Shown here: piece after piece, positions 1-12,800 of the stretch
How the letters are laid out: the number at the start of each line of letters is the position of its first letter
How positions within the stretch are numbered: position 1 is the stretch's first letter
NCBI GenBank assembly: GCA_033002965.1
Contig: JAURVB010008563.1
Span: forward strand, 90,727 to 154,726
Direction of reading: 5' to 3'
Source: Piper betle
Taxonomy: Eukaryota; Streptophyta; Magnoliopsida; Piperales; Piperaceae
Length of the DNA stretch: 64,000 bases
Notes under the pieces: generated by a model
What the model was told of the DNA's origin: nothing
The model's input: only the letters and a program-made list of their open reading frames with translations
Databases searched by the model: none
Program-made: the position numbers and the translations under genes

Positions 1-560
1 GAAACCTCACGTCGAATAACAAGAGAACAGATTTCTAACCCAAAAAGATCGGGACATCAAGCTCCCAAGAGCTCACAACAGCCTCCTCAACAAGCTAAAA
101 ACAGATTTTTTTTCTCGGACCGGCATCAAAAGCTCAAACAGTGGTTACTTACTACAACGGATCGGCTTCACTGACCAAAAAAAAATCCAAAGAAAAAAAA
201 CACTTAAAATCACATCAAAAAGCATACAGATCCCCTCCAAAACCCCAACGATCACTTCAAACAAAACCCCACCAGCCCAAGAAAAATCAAAAACCTCCCC
301 AACCAAATAAAAAGACATTCTACACCAAAAAAAAAAACAAAAAAACAAAAAAACCCATAAAAATCACCACAACAAGTAGAACAAGATCAGATCTCAGATC
401 GGAGAAAAGCACGCACCCTTTCCGGCCAACAGCGGCGGCGGCGGCGAAGAAAGGCTAGTCGAAGTCGGAGGGGGTCGAGGGAATTGAAATGCGGCTTAAA
501 TGGAAATGCCGGGAGTGTCAATTTACAATTTTGCCCCTTTCGCAGCGTTGAAGGGAAGCA
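1..560 (-). promoter_or_regulatory. Possible minus-strand 5' leader of a gene lying to the left
   Basis: Read on the minus strand, this stretch looks like a plant transcript leader: a CGCC-repeat-rich start near 450-430, then T/G-rich sequence typical of a leader or leader intron. The plus strand is strongly A/C rich. No coding sequence is recognised, so any gene would continue left of the window. The short ORFs seen on both strands are low-complexity and unlike known proteins. Confidence 0.3.
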
Positions 561-599
561 AAAGATTCCTGACGGCATACGTTAACGGCCGTCCAATCA

Positions 600-2517
600 A
601 TTTCTGTTTTTAAAAACTTTCGAACATTCTAGCTCTGATTTTAAAACTTCTTTTTACCCTCGAAATTCTACCATTCGACCTCATTACGCGGCACGCTAAG
701 TCAAATTAGATGATTTTATATTAGCTCATTTATTAATCAACTCCATGAGATATATTATAAAAATTATCAAAATAATTAAGATTAATATTATCAAATAATT
801 TACATCATATATTTATTAATTTTAGGTGTCAAAATATCAATATGTACTAATTACATATAATTTTTTATCTACACAATTATACATTTAATAAAACAAATTT
901 TTGGGCTGGCGTGGAATTAGATCCGAGTCGAAACAGTGTGAGGTTCAAGTTTTAAAATTACAACCTTAATGACCTGATTTTAAAATTTTAACTTTAATTA
1001 ATACGGTTTAATTGGACACACCAAGCATTTGCTTTCGTAAATTTATGTCCATACAATTTTTACGATTATTAGTTTTCATCATTATCCTAATATATGCAAC
1101 ATATATATTTGTTATTTTTAATTAGGGATGAGTTCGGACCATAAATTTGATTCATATTCAAACTATTTTTTAAAAAGAAATTCTAATTAACTATTACATT
1201 AAAAGTACAACAATTGTTTTCTTAAAATAAAGAACAAGTCATACATTAAAACCCAATATAATTAGATAAAATAAAATTTTGCATGTAGTTATTTAGATTT
1301 TATTCTAACAAGAACAAATTCAAGCTTGCTACAAATCGATTCAATTTTAAAACTAACATCAAAATGTATTAATTAAACTCAATTAAGATATGAAGCGCGC
1401 CCTATATGTTATAAAGTGTATATTTCCCAAGAACTTTGACAAAAAGGGACCATAAAAAACATGGTTTTCTTCTCTCACCCATAAATAGCTATTATTCACC
1501 AAAGTTTTGTGGATCTTTTGTAGGATGCTTCACTTATTGTTAATTGTATTAAAATTTAGTTAAAATCTGTAAAAATGTTCTTTTTCAAACTTAATAATAT
1601 GATAAGTTGATGATCACGAATATTACTATTAGCTCAGAAGCTGTCAACATGAGTTTAAAAGAAAATGTTGTCAACATGAAAATGCAAAAATCCTGGAAAG
1701 ACGTTTAGCCCATGTACAAATTTTGATTATTTAACAAGTGAATATTATACGACCACAGTCCATATGAAATTTCAAATATAATGCCATCCAACCATCTAAT
1801 TCACAGGGTATGGGTTCTTTTATAAAAGAATTGGACATATTAGTTTATTTTGATCAATCAAAGGCTATCAAATTAGTTAAGTAGTGTGAGCCCCAGTTTC
1901 TAAAGCCAACATCTGATGGGATTTGAGGTGCGACCCAACTTTGTTTTGGGCCTACGGACAATGGAAAAGGGCCGTGAAGTGATGTTGAGAATAATCCCAT
2001 TAGAATTTACCTAAAAATTTTTTAAAAATTAGAGAATTAAAGACGCATCAATTAGTCAAATAAATGAAAGATCATTGATTCATTCTTCTTGCTTGCAATA
2101 GAAAAAGATTGTTGCTTGAAATCATCAGGTGATGTGGTAATTTTACTCGTATATTATAAATACCCAAATAAACAAACTAAACGGTATGCGTTAGATTAAT
2201 CAAAAGAAGCTATCAAACTAAGAATTATCAGAATAAGTCAGTCTTGTGCACAAATCACATGGTTTGGTGGGCCGAGCTGGTACGTATGTTGGTCGGTCGC
2301 CTATCATATATGCAGAAAGGTCCTCATTTGGCTTGCAAAATCATGAGGCCAAATAAAAGACGAGTGGATGGCAGATTCATAACAAGAATTAACTAATCTG
2401 CTGATCCATTTCATGCTCAGATGATGGCATGTTAATAGACAAACATATAATGGTATAGAATAGTACTAATTCACAGAAGACAAGTTCAAGAAGAAAATCA
2501 AGTATGAGACACCTTTT
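600..2517. other. AT-rich intergenic sequence
   Basis: No gene, RNA or clear repeat boundary is recognised. The sequence is AT-rich with many stop codons in all frames. Confidence 0.6.
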
Positions 2518-2712
2518 TCAGATCACAACATGTTGGAGAAGAGCTTGATCAATGCGTAGCATATGATGCCCAAGGTTGATGTTCACATCAAATAGATTAA
2601 TCAAAGAGGACCCATTGACAGTAGCTAAGAAGATAGACAGCATGGAAGTTCGTAGGACGACAGGGCACGTTGTAAAGGTTATATGCTCACGATGTGCTTT
2701 CCTGTATCCCAC
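2518..2712 (-). CDS. Orphan ORF or exon fragment, unrecognised
   Basis: A 64-residue minus-strand reading frame with balanced amino-acid composition, unlike its AT-rich surroundings. It holds a hydrophobic stretch (VVLRTSMLSIFLATV) and ends ...ALLQHVVI before a stop. The frame stays open a few codons upstream of the first Met, so it could be a terminal exon of an interrupted gene whose promoter lies near 5030. I do not recognise the family. It may also be chance. Confidence 0.25.
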   Translation of the reverse strand: MGYRKAHREHITFTTCPVVLRTSMLSIFLATVNGSSLINLFDVNINLGHHMLRIDQALLQHVVI

Positions 2713-2949
2713 TAATGCTTCTCAAATTCCACTTTAAATTTTTTCGATTCTCATGTTCAATGCCTTCACATGAGAGGCACGAGCTTGGCCTTGATTCGTG
2801 CCTTCGTGCTACCTTCATAATATTGTTTTGAGGTTGTACAATCCCATGATGTCAAAATTCGAATATATATATTTTTATATTCATTTGCCTATTAATTTGA
2901 GTTTTAAATTATTATATTATATAATTATAAAGTATTTATTCATGTAAAA

Positions 2950-3550
2950 AATAAACTTTTTGTCACCAAACTTTGCCGCCAAAATTTCCAGTAATAAATT
3001 AGCCACCATTTTATTACTGAATATTTGCCACGTGCAAACACCATTCCTTTGTGTAAAAACCATATATAATGCATTTTAAAAAAATTGTTGCCGTCGAAGA
3101 GTATTCTAGTGTCAAAAATAAATACCATCAAAATTTTGTAATTGATATTTTGGTGACACATTTTTAAAAATTTGTCGCTTAATTATCACCAAAAATTTTA
3201 ATAATAATTATTTTTCTACCAAACAGTCACCGAATTTTGATGTCAAATTTTAAATTTCCAAAATAAAGTGGCGACGGGATGTGCTGGCCGCGTGTTCATG
3301 CGGCATCATGCTATGTCACACACACCATTAAATGGTTACGTGTGCACAAATTAAATGCTCGCTGCAGCCCCTCGCCTCCTATCACGATAATTTTTTACCA
3401 TTCTGCCACCAAACCTAATTAGTTAGGAAAGTTTCTGTCACCAACATTTTTGGGGACATTCAATAAAAACACCCCTTTGCCACCAACATTTAATTTATGT
3501 GACAAAAGGCATTTTTTCCACCGTATCGCTCGCTAACTTTTCGGAACACA
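2950..3550. repeat. Repeat patch with GTCACCAA/GCCACCAA motifs (CACTA-like)
   Basis: The motifs gtcaccaa and gccaccaa, and their complements such as ttggtgac, recur many times over about 600 bp together with ggcgacggga. Dense short motifs of this kind are typical of the subterminal regions of plant CACTA transposons. No CACTA terminus or target duplication was fixed, and no transposase is present. Confidence 0.4.
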
Positions 3551-4680
3551 TTCAGCATTATTCATGCCACCCAGCTCAAGTACTTGGATTGATGTTCAAC
3601 TCAGACTAAAGAAAGTGAATATATATGGTAAAACAACATATCTAATGTCAACATATCCAGGGCATATAACATATCTAATGTCATACTTAATTGCGTTAAA
3701 TTTTGAACTTTGAACTTCGGAGGCAGCCCGTAGCTTGGCCAAGATTAAAAAATTCAACATTAGACCAAAGCTACATAGATTAAAATCCCATACTGTGCTC
3801 TATGTATGTTTCCATTGTATTTACTAAAAATGGTTTGACTGATTTATTATTATTATTTTTTTATGCCAAAAGGGAGGAAGTACTTGCCTAAGAGGAAGTT
3901 GGTATGAAACTGTTTCTTTGCACAACTAACATCCCTTACCCACTACATTGCCACGATTTTTAGGATAAAATTAACTGATTACTGAGAATCAGTAACAGCA
4001 AACAATAAGTATAAAAAAACATCAACTTGCAAATTTAGCCATCTGTCTTAAATCACATTGCTGTAATTCTCTTACTTGAATAAAATTACCCTCATCCTTC
4101 CACCATTCTTAAAATCCAAAGGCTCACGCTGACAGAGAAATATGATATACGCTCGTCGTTGATTCTAGTTTTTTCCTAAAATTAATAATTGCATAACCAA
4201 TTAAGAGGAGATTATGCTCAACTAGTTTGGATCAAATTCAAATAGAATAGAATCGATGTATTTATGTAGGCATTAGCATCATATCCAACCATCTTGTTTT
4301 CCACAGGTTTTATTGAAAGAATTCTTCCCTCCACCTTTCCACCCTCCATTTTTCTTCCTCAATCATTAAACAACTATCTAAATAAATTTATACATTGTAA
4401 CAGTTGATCTAATCGCCAATTTGAAGAATTGTTCAGACTACACAGACTGCATAAGAGCCAATTGAAAATCGATTCAGAGCAAAATCTCGATCTGATATTT
4501 ATATATGTAATACTACGTCTACCCACCCATCTATTTTACAGAATTGCTTTTAACATAATAAAAAATATTTAATCACAGTTAAAACCGAGGGATATGACTT
4601 AAAAAGGCTTATGCATATAAAATCTCCAAACCAGCCTCGGAAATAACTAAACGAGTTAGAGTAGATCAGAATCTAGCAAA
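3551..4680. other. AT-rich sequence without recognised genes
   Basis: No coding potential is seen on either strand. If the minus-strand promoter near 5030 is real, this could be leader or intron sequence. Confidence 0.5.
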
Positions 4681-4689
4681 GGGAGGAAA

Positions 4690-5031
4690 TGTGCTTGCGT
4701 GTTACTAGACGCGCCTCAGGGAAGGGAGAAGACCTTCTCAGCGAGTCTGAAGGACAAAAGAACAATTTCTGTGCGAGCAAATCAACACTCCATCGCCATC
4801 TCTTATTTTGGGCGAAGGGGCTGCCTGAATTTTTGCTCGGTTATGCAATCATCTCAACGCAAAAAAACAAAAACTTCAAAACCCATAAACTAATTAGCAA
4901 CAACTACATGCACAATCAGATGCAGGGATATGAAAGAACAGGACCGGCAAGCAGCTCTCGGAGAGTCGACGCGGCACGGCCGGCAAACCCAATGGGACAA
5001 AATTCAACACTAGAAATATAGTATTTATAGG
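4690..5031 (-). promoter_or_regulatory. Probable minus-strand promoter with TATA box and GC-rich leader
   Basis: On the minus strand a TATAAATA box lies at about 5029-5022. It is followed by a more GC-rich leader-like stretch down to about 4690, a common plant promoter layout. No initiating coding exon was found downstream (to the left), so the gene it served is unknown or has been lost. The 110-residue plus-strand ORF over the same bases looks like a shadow. Confidence 0.4.
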
Positions 5032-6818
5032 ATGCTGACAGAAAAAAGCCCTAGAATGTAATGGCCGGAAGGAAGAAGTTTAAAAGACAAAGATGACCCT
5101 CATAAAAACTTAACTTGAAAGTGTGTACTTCGCACTTACTAGTTATTTTCCGGTTCTAGACTTTCTTGGGAAAATAGTATTTTTAGATGATTTTAGTTAT
5201 AACACGTCCTAATCCATTTAAAGGCTTTTGTTCTATATAAAATAAAATAAGATTATTATTCCCGATTACTAAAAAATAATTTTAATAACTAAATTTAAAT
5301 ATATTTCCATCTTATTCATCCATCTCCTGGCTCGCCTCCACTATCTGAGTCCCAAGTGGTACTAAACTATAGGTGCCAGGCAAATCTAGTTGTGTCCGTG
5401 AGAAATAATTTTTTTACTGCCCCAATCTAATTGTTGCAGGAGTAACTAGATTCAGTTCCCTCTCACAGGCACAATTCAATCACAAAACATACGAAATTAA
5501 CTTTTACAGTGGTTCACGGCCTGGAACGGAATCCCCTCGCCCATATTTAGTCATCGACGAAGACTAGATCCGGCTACAACGTCCACATCTGACCTCGACG
5601 GCAACAATATATGGTCGCAGGTGTTGAAGGTGGAGGCGGAAAAAGAAGGAATTTTGTCATTTTTAATTTTTGCTCCTTATATCAGGAATAGCGATCAACC
5701 CCTGTTGATCCATTTATACATGTAGTGAATAATTTTCACTCACTTGAAATCATCCACTGGTATAATTTATCATTTAGGTCATTTTCCATTGGTGACACTA
5801 TTTTCATATGGTTAGGCACGAGGACATGAGGATCGAACTACTTGATGACTTTCCTGATATGAAATCTTACATAGAGTGAGAAACCAGAGTGATAATGTAA
5901 AAGAAAAAAGAAAAAAGAAAAGAAAAAAACATGAATAGCTGAGCGAACATATTCGATGTGGATTAATGGTGATAGGTGTAGAGCACTTACAGTTTCCTCG
6001 CGAAACTCGTTGGTCATTCCCTTTCACCTGAAACTTGAACGGTGACAGTAGGCGTCAAATTGAAGGGTGGGCGCCCGGACTGGTCACACCATTGTGCCAC
6101 TAATAACTACGATCAGAACCCAAAACCAAGGTTCTGTTAGAAATTCAAGCAAGGTGGGTTGTTCTGTGATTTCAAGTCATTGATGTAAGGCTATGTTCTT
6201 AGTTCGTACCATCGTAGGTGGTATCCATAAAATGCTCATAATAAAAAAACATTACATGTTGCAATATCAAAACAGGTTTAAAGCAAGCAAAGGAGATTCT
6301 AAGTGTCGTCAAAACTAAATATGATCATGAGTAAGGAGGCGCAATGTTACAGCTAAAGATGCAGGACTTGAAACTTCAATCTAGTTGGTATTTAACTAGC
6401 TAATAAAGTAGTACATAACCATTTAAGAATTTCTTAACGGCAAATCTCACTTTAGCATTACAACGACTAGAAACCGTTCTTTGTCTGCTGCTAGAATCAC
6501 AAATTGTACATGTGTATAACAAAATTTCGCAATCCCTGTAAATTGTACGTAAAATTTACAAAGCAAAATTGACTTTATACTATATTGAAAAGTAACTTCC
6601 ACAACTCAGTGAGAAAAGACCCACTACAGTTTCCTCCTTTGCTGAGGGCACAAGGGTTAATTAGGTTTGCCTTGCTTAGGAAGACGACCCAGAAAAAAAC
6701 ATGAGAAACCCATATATAATGCAACAAACGGCAGTGCAAAAAGCATACGCAAAAGGCAAAAAGGTGATGCAAAACACCAAGTCCTCGTTACGCAACATGT
6801 ACCTCATCTCGAGTATAT
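5032..6818. other. Intergenic sequence and 3' flank of the DUF3754 gene
   Basis: Nothing coding is recognised. The part nearest 6819 should contain the 3' UTR of the minus-strand DUF3754 gene. Low-complexity runs (AAAAGAAAAA near 5900) explain the short ORFs here. Confidence 0.5.
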
Positions 6819-9800
6819 CTAACCTGTTAATTGTCCCAGCAGGTTGTCCCAACGTCTCTTGAGGGCTTCACAAGCTTTGGAACATGGAAAGGCCTGCAAC
6901 GTCATGTTCTCTTCATGGATAATTTCCTTTACAAGACCTAACCTTAACAACGTATCCATAGCTTTGTCAATTGGCATCCCGACCTGCATCAAATCAAAAC
7001 CTAGTAGGTTACCGTAAATTTGATTCATACAACTGAACTTCCATGAACAACCAATTTCTCATCTTATAAATAAGAAAGACTGCCATACCTTTTCCCTCAA
7101 CTTCTCATACAAAAACCTCTCACATGCAACTTTAACGTTTACCCGAGAAACAACCTGCATTTTCCTTTAGATGGTTAAGATCGGTTCCATATAAGCAATC
7201 GTTAGAAAGATCAGAGCACCAAAGTTTTGCTGGGACTCCACCAGTTAACATTTGTGCAATAAACTCATAAAGTTAGCAAGAGCAAGAAAAGAGAAACGAC
7301 AAGAGTTTAACTTGTTCATTAGAGGCATCAAAGGAGAAAGACTCACAATCAAGGACGAATCTTCCATTACATTCATTGATCAAATAAAAAACATAAAGCC
7401 AATGAGATTAAGCCAAATGAGATTGTTGAGGATATTAATTATATGTCTCATTCTATGACTTGTTCTTTGTAACGTATCTAATCCTTTTGTATTCTCGTTT
7501 ATATTTTTTGTATTCATTTAGTTCTCATATATGTATTAAACTTTTGAGTACTCAAGATTAAGCCAAAAGAGATTGTTGAGGATATTAATTATATGTCTCT
7601 TTCTATGAGTTTGTTTTTTGTAATGTATCTAGTCCTTTTATATTCTTCTTTATATTCTCAAGATTAAGCCAAAAGAGATTGTTGAGGATATTAATTATAT
7701 GTCTCTTTCTATGAGTTTGTTTTTTGTAATGTATCTAGTCCTTTTATATTCTTCTTTATATTCTTTGTATTCATCTAGTTCTCATATATGTATTATACTT
7801 TTGAATACTCAAAACATCTATTATAAATAAGAGTGAACTGCAACGTGGGAAACTTCCTGTCTTGTGTTGTCTATTTCCACATGGTATAGAGCAACAAAAT
7901 CATGTAGCCTGTGATTTATTTTTGCTCATGTCTATGTGTGTGTTGTGTGTTGTGTGTATTCATTCTTCATTATTATCTGTGGAGACTTGTTGGCTAATTG
8001 ATTCAAGTGTCACTGATCACATGACTATGCACACTAAATTTTTTACATCCTACACTCCTTTTCGGCTTCCCTTGATGGTTAACTTAGCAGATGGAAGACA
8101 AGCCATTGGTAAAGGAATGGTCATATCAATCAATACTTGCTCCTTAATGATGTTTTATTGGTTCCCTCCTATAAGTCTTTTATTTGTCCAAAAGATGTGT
8201 TCTAAGAGTTTATGATACTACTTGTATATTACAGGATATCAGGGGAGAGAGGGAGATTAGTCACGGCTCATGGAGCTACTTCCCCTATTGCTTTAGAGTG
8301 GCATGAACGCTTAGGACATCCTAGTTTAAATGAACTCAAATCAATGGTAGTTAATGTTTCTTCATTACAATGTGAATTGTGTCAATTGTCAACGCACAAT
8401 CGTGCATATTTGTCTTAAGAATTTTTTTCTAGGTCTAATAAACCTTTCGATGTTATTCACTCTTGATGTATGGGGTCCATTGGTTGTTCCTTACTTTGGA
8501 AAATTCAAATACTATGTCTTATTCCTTGCTAATTCCAGTTGCATGACATGGCTTTATTTATTGCATGATATATTTCAAGTTTTCTCTAAGTTTCTAGCTT
8601 TTATAAATTAAATTGAAACACAATACTATGCTGCCATTAAAATTTTTAGGTCTGATTGTGCATCAAACATCTTGTGCCCGTACTCTACAGCAGAATGGTG
8701 TTGCCGAGCATAAACATAGACATTTTTTAAATGTCACAAGATGTTTAATGCTTAATAAGTCAATTCCTAAATATCATTGGTGTGAAGCTATTCTAACTAC
8801 AAGTTACCTCATTAATAAGATGTTTACTTCTATATTAAATAATCAGATCCCTCTTAAATTACTTAATTCAAGACAAACTTTATATCATGTCAAACCTTGC
8901 ACCTTTGGTTGTATTTGCTGTGAAGGTTATTTGTCACCATGGATGTCACTTTCGCTAATAATGTTTCCTTCTATTCATTTCCTTCTCCAACAACTAGTCA
9001 TACTCTTGAGATTTATCTTCCCATCTCCATAATTTATGTTACCCTGTCCCCTTCTCCATTCATGTCCAGCTTTATAGCCTTTCCAGGCTTTCCCTTGGTC
9101 TATTCCTGATGACCCAAGCATGTGCCTTCTCTTCCTACACTACCACCTCTCCCTAGTTCTCCTGGACAAGGTAATATGCCTAGAACATCTAATGTAACCG
9201 TGCATACCTTGTCTTCTCTTAGAATACATGTAGATTACAATAAAACCCCATAAGATGAGGGTTGACGGTAAGCTATGAAATAGGAAATCACTGCCCTTCA
9301 AAACAATCACTCTTGGGACCTTACTCATCTTCCTCAAGGTATGGAAGTTGTTGGATGTTGATCGATTTATAATATTCAATAATATCGGTCTGACAGTTCA
9401 TTGGGTAGGCTTAAGGCTAGATTGGTGGCCAAAGGATATAGTTAAGCAATTGGTCTAGATTACCATGACACATTTTCTTCTGTTGCTAAACTCAACTTTG
9501 TTATTTTATTATCTTTGGCTATAAATTTTGATTGGGTGGTTGTTGATGGGGAGAGTTCTAAGGTATGAAACCCAAAAAATCTATCTATGGTCTTAAGCAA
9601 TCACCTAGGGCATGGTTTACCAAATTCAGTGCTATCTTGTTGGAATTCTGTTTCTCTAGGTGTTCTTCAAATTATTCTATGTATGTTAAAATCACTTGTC
9701 ATAGATGCATCAATTTAATTGTGTATGTGGATGACAGTAGAATACAAGAGACTAAGACATGGCTACAATCTAAGGTTAATATGACATGGAACTTTTACAG

Positions 9801-12800
9801 TTTTTCCTTGGTGTTGAAGTATCAAGAACTCTTCAAAGTATTTATTTAAGTCAAAGGAAATATGTAACAGATATGCTCTATGAGATAGGTTTACTTGGTA
9901 TAGTGCCTACTGACTCTCCACTTGAAATTAAGGTTAAGCTCGAACTTAATCAAGAACAACTGACCCAAAATGTACAGAATATTTTGATGCGGCTAAATTA
10001 AATATTTATGTGGAAAATATGGTGCAATGGATATATAAAAGTGCATATATTTATACAGGTTGATTTGACATAGTGGCCCCTAATTGCACTTTTAAGGGAA
10101 ACTTCAAAAAATTTTGTTAATTTTGTCGTAATTATTTTGGTATGTAAAATAATTGTTATGTCAACCATGTAGTAGTATGTCATGGTTCTATGCATTTATC
10201 TATGCATAACGATTAATATCTTCTAACTTAAGACACCGAGAGTAGATCCACTTGGGTTAAGTTTGGGTTAGCCGACTTAATCAGGACCCATGACGTTTCG
10301 GTTTGAGCAAGCTGGATTCAGGGTGGTCATAGTTTAATATCAGAGTGAATTTCAGTGAATCCGGTTTTTGGTGGTGTCTGGCCATTTTTTTGGCGGCTTC
10401 TCAACAAGTTGAAGTCGAGTGAAGTTTTATTCACATAACAGCCACCGAACTCACCCAGACCTTTACTTCTCCCCAAACCCTCGATGCCACCTCCACCCTT
10501 ACCGTCAACGACCCCTCCGGCCACTGCACCACCTCCAATCAACACCGCTGAGCCCTACTGTATTGTCGCCGTGCCTCCCCAAGCACCCCTGGCCACCACC
10601 CGGTCACCACGACGCCCGATGCCGTGAGATCACGCCGCCCTTCACGATGTCGATTCACTGCTGTCCATGCCACTCTGCTGCCGCTGTGCCACTGACGCCA
10701 TCCCCCTTCAATCCTTGATTATTTCCTCCATACCCAGCGCTGCCGCTAAGGCCCAATCAGACAAGCTGACTGATCCCGGCTGACTCGTTGTTGTCGTTGC
10801 CATCCTCACCACCACCATCATTGGGTCGAACTTGCCGAGCCAGTGCCAACCCATAGCCCTGATTGCCTCGTTGGAAATGTTGCTGGAAAACCATCATAAA
10901 CTGCCAGAAAATCGAATTCATTGAAATTCACCGGATTTTCCATTGAATTCATCCAATTAAACTAGATCGAACTTCAGACGCATCCGGGTTGGAGGATCCA
11001 GGAAGGTGTATGTGACTTGTAGGTGAACTAATATACCTCACTGTAACACGTCTTGACCTTTCTTTGTAAGTCTTGCTAATCAATTTATGCAAAAGCCTAG
11101 GGTCCCTCGATACTTAGAATTCTAAGATATCTCAAGAAATATCTTGGACAAGGACACATGTATAGAAAACAAAAAGCAAGAAAGACTCATATCTATGTGG
11201 ATGAAGATTGAGTAGGATCTACCCTTGATAGAAAAACTACTTCAAGTTACTGGATCAGCCTAGGAAGAAATGTGGTCATTTAGAAGTGTAAGAAATAGTC
11301 TGTTGTTGCCATGTCTAGTGCTGAAGCTGAATATAGGGTATTAGCAAAAACAGCTACCAACATAGTGTGGATGAGGTTGCTGCTTGAAGAAATTGGGTTT
11401 CCTATTTCAAAACCAATGAGGTTATATGGTGTGACTATCAAGCTGCCATACATATTGCAAATAACCATGTGTTTCATGAAATTACAAAATATTGAAATTG
11501 ATTGTCATTATATCTAGGAAAAAGTTCAGAAGAATATTATTTCCTTGCAACATGTGACTACTAATGAACAGGTGACAATTATCTTTACTAAACCCTTATC
11601 TATAGCTCGACATCAAATATTACAATCCAAGCTATGTATGGAAGTCATCCCTTATAGCTTGAGGAGGAGTGTTGAGGATGTTGATTATATGTCTCATTTT
11701 ATGACTTAGTTCTTTGTAATGTATCTAGTCTCTTTGTATCCTCCTGTAACGACCTGGCCCAAAGTGCAACGTAATGGGCCTAAATCATTTCTTTAAAATG
11801 GTTAACCCTAGTTAAAGATTTATAGTCCATTCCCACTTATAAACAGGATCTTCTCCCAATAAGTATTAGATGTGGGACTAAGTTGAGGGATCTTACAGGA
11901 AATTTCGTCCCCGAAATACTTGGCCCGTTGCTAGTCCCAGTCCACGACCTTTCTAGCCCATGACCGGCAGCCTAGCCAACGTCCCTAGTCTAGCCCGTTG
12001 CTAGCCCCAGCCCACGAACGGCAGCCTAGCCAACGTCCCTAGTCCAGCCCACCATCTAACACGGAATCAGATTGCTCTGATACCACCTGTAACGACCCAG
12101 CCCAAAGTGCAACATAATGGGCCTAAGTCATTTCTTTGTATTCATTTAGTTCTCATACATGTACTAGACTTTTGTATTGTATATCCACATAGATAAAGAC
12201 AAGGCTGCCCTCCAATACAACTAATTAGGGAGAAGCTATAATGACCATAAGACAAACATAAAACTGAATTTGAAACATAGGTATAGCATTAATATCTGCT
12301 AATGAGGGACTGCACAACCTAATAAAGAGTAGCTTGTATTTTTTGTAGAATGAAATTTTACTTCTTTTTTTCATCATGATAGGTAATCTGCAAGGGGTGA
12401 CAGGTGGAGTTCAAACTTAATTCTGACCCCCTTCAAAGTTCTGATATTGAGTTTGACGTTTACAGATGTCCACTTAAAGAAGATTGCAAGAAGCTCAGGG
12501 TGCATCCGAGAAGAAAATTGTTATCATACCTCATGTTCCCCCAGTTGGAGCATAAGACCATATGCTAAAATAGCTTCTTTGTACTGCTCAAATGAAGGTA
12601 CATAGATTAATTTTGATATTCATAACGAAGAAATCTACTTAAAGAGAGCAACCAAAGTGCGCTCACTTCTTGTTGTTGAGAGGCATCCAGGAGAAAATGG
12701 ACTGATCCAAAACCACTTGCCAAGGTTTTTTCATAAAGGGTTTTGTTGACCAAAAGCTACATGAAATGCATGGTACATATAAATGTTAGACACAAGCAAT

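Larger units (their letters stand above)
7424..12222 (+). mobile_element. Decayed Ty1/Copia LTR retrotransposon inside intron 12
   Basis: The order of domains is Copia: gag-pre-integrase (about 7980-8410, with WHERLGHPS), integrase (about 8440-9000, GVAEHKHRHFLNVT), reverse transcriptase (about 9565-9990, SIYGLKQSPRAW and YVDD) and RNase H (11311-11500, SSAEAEYRVLA). Frameshifts and stops break it throughout, and gag is not recognisable. The 5' LTR starts at 7424 (TGTTGAGG) and ends near 7881, followed by a degenerate initiator-tRNA-Met primer site (TGGTATAGAGC, 7882-7892). A polypurine tract (11657-11669) precedes the 3' LTR start at 11670. The right end is uncertain. It lies opposite to the host gene's direction. 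Confidence 0.93.

Noticed and set aside
11745..12136. Cassandra-type (5S RNA-bearing) TRIM
   Set aside because: No 5S rRNA internal promoter boxes were seen in the terminal repeat.
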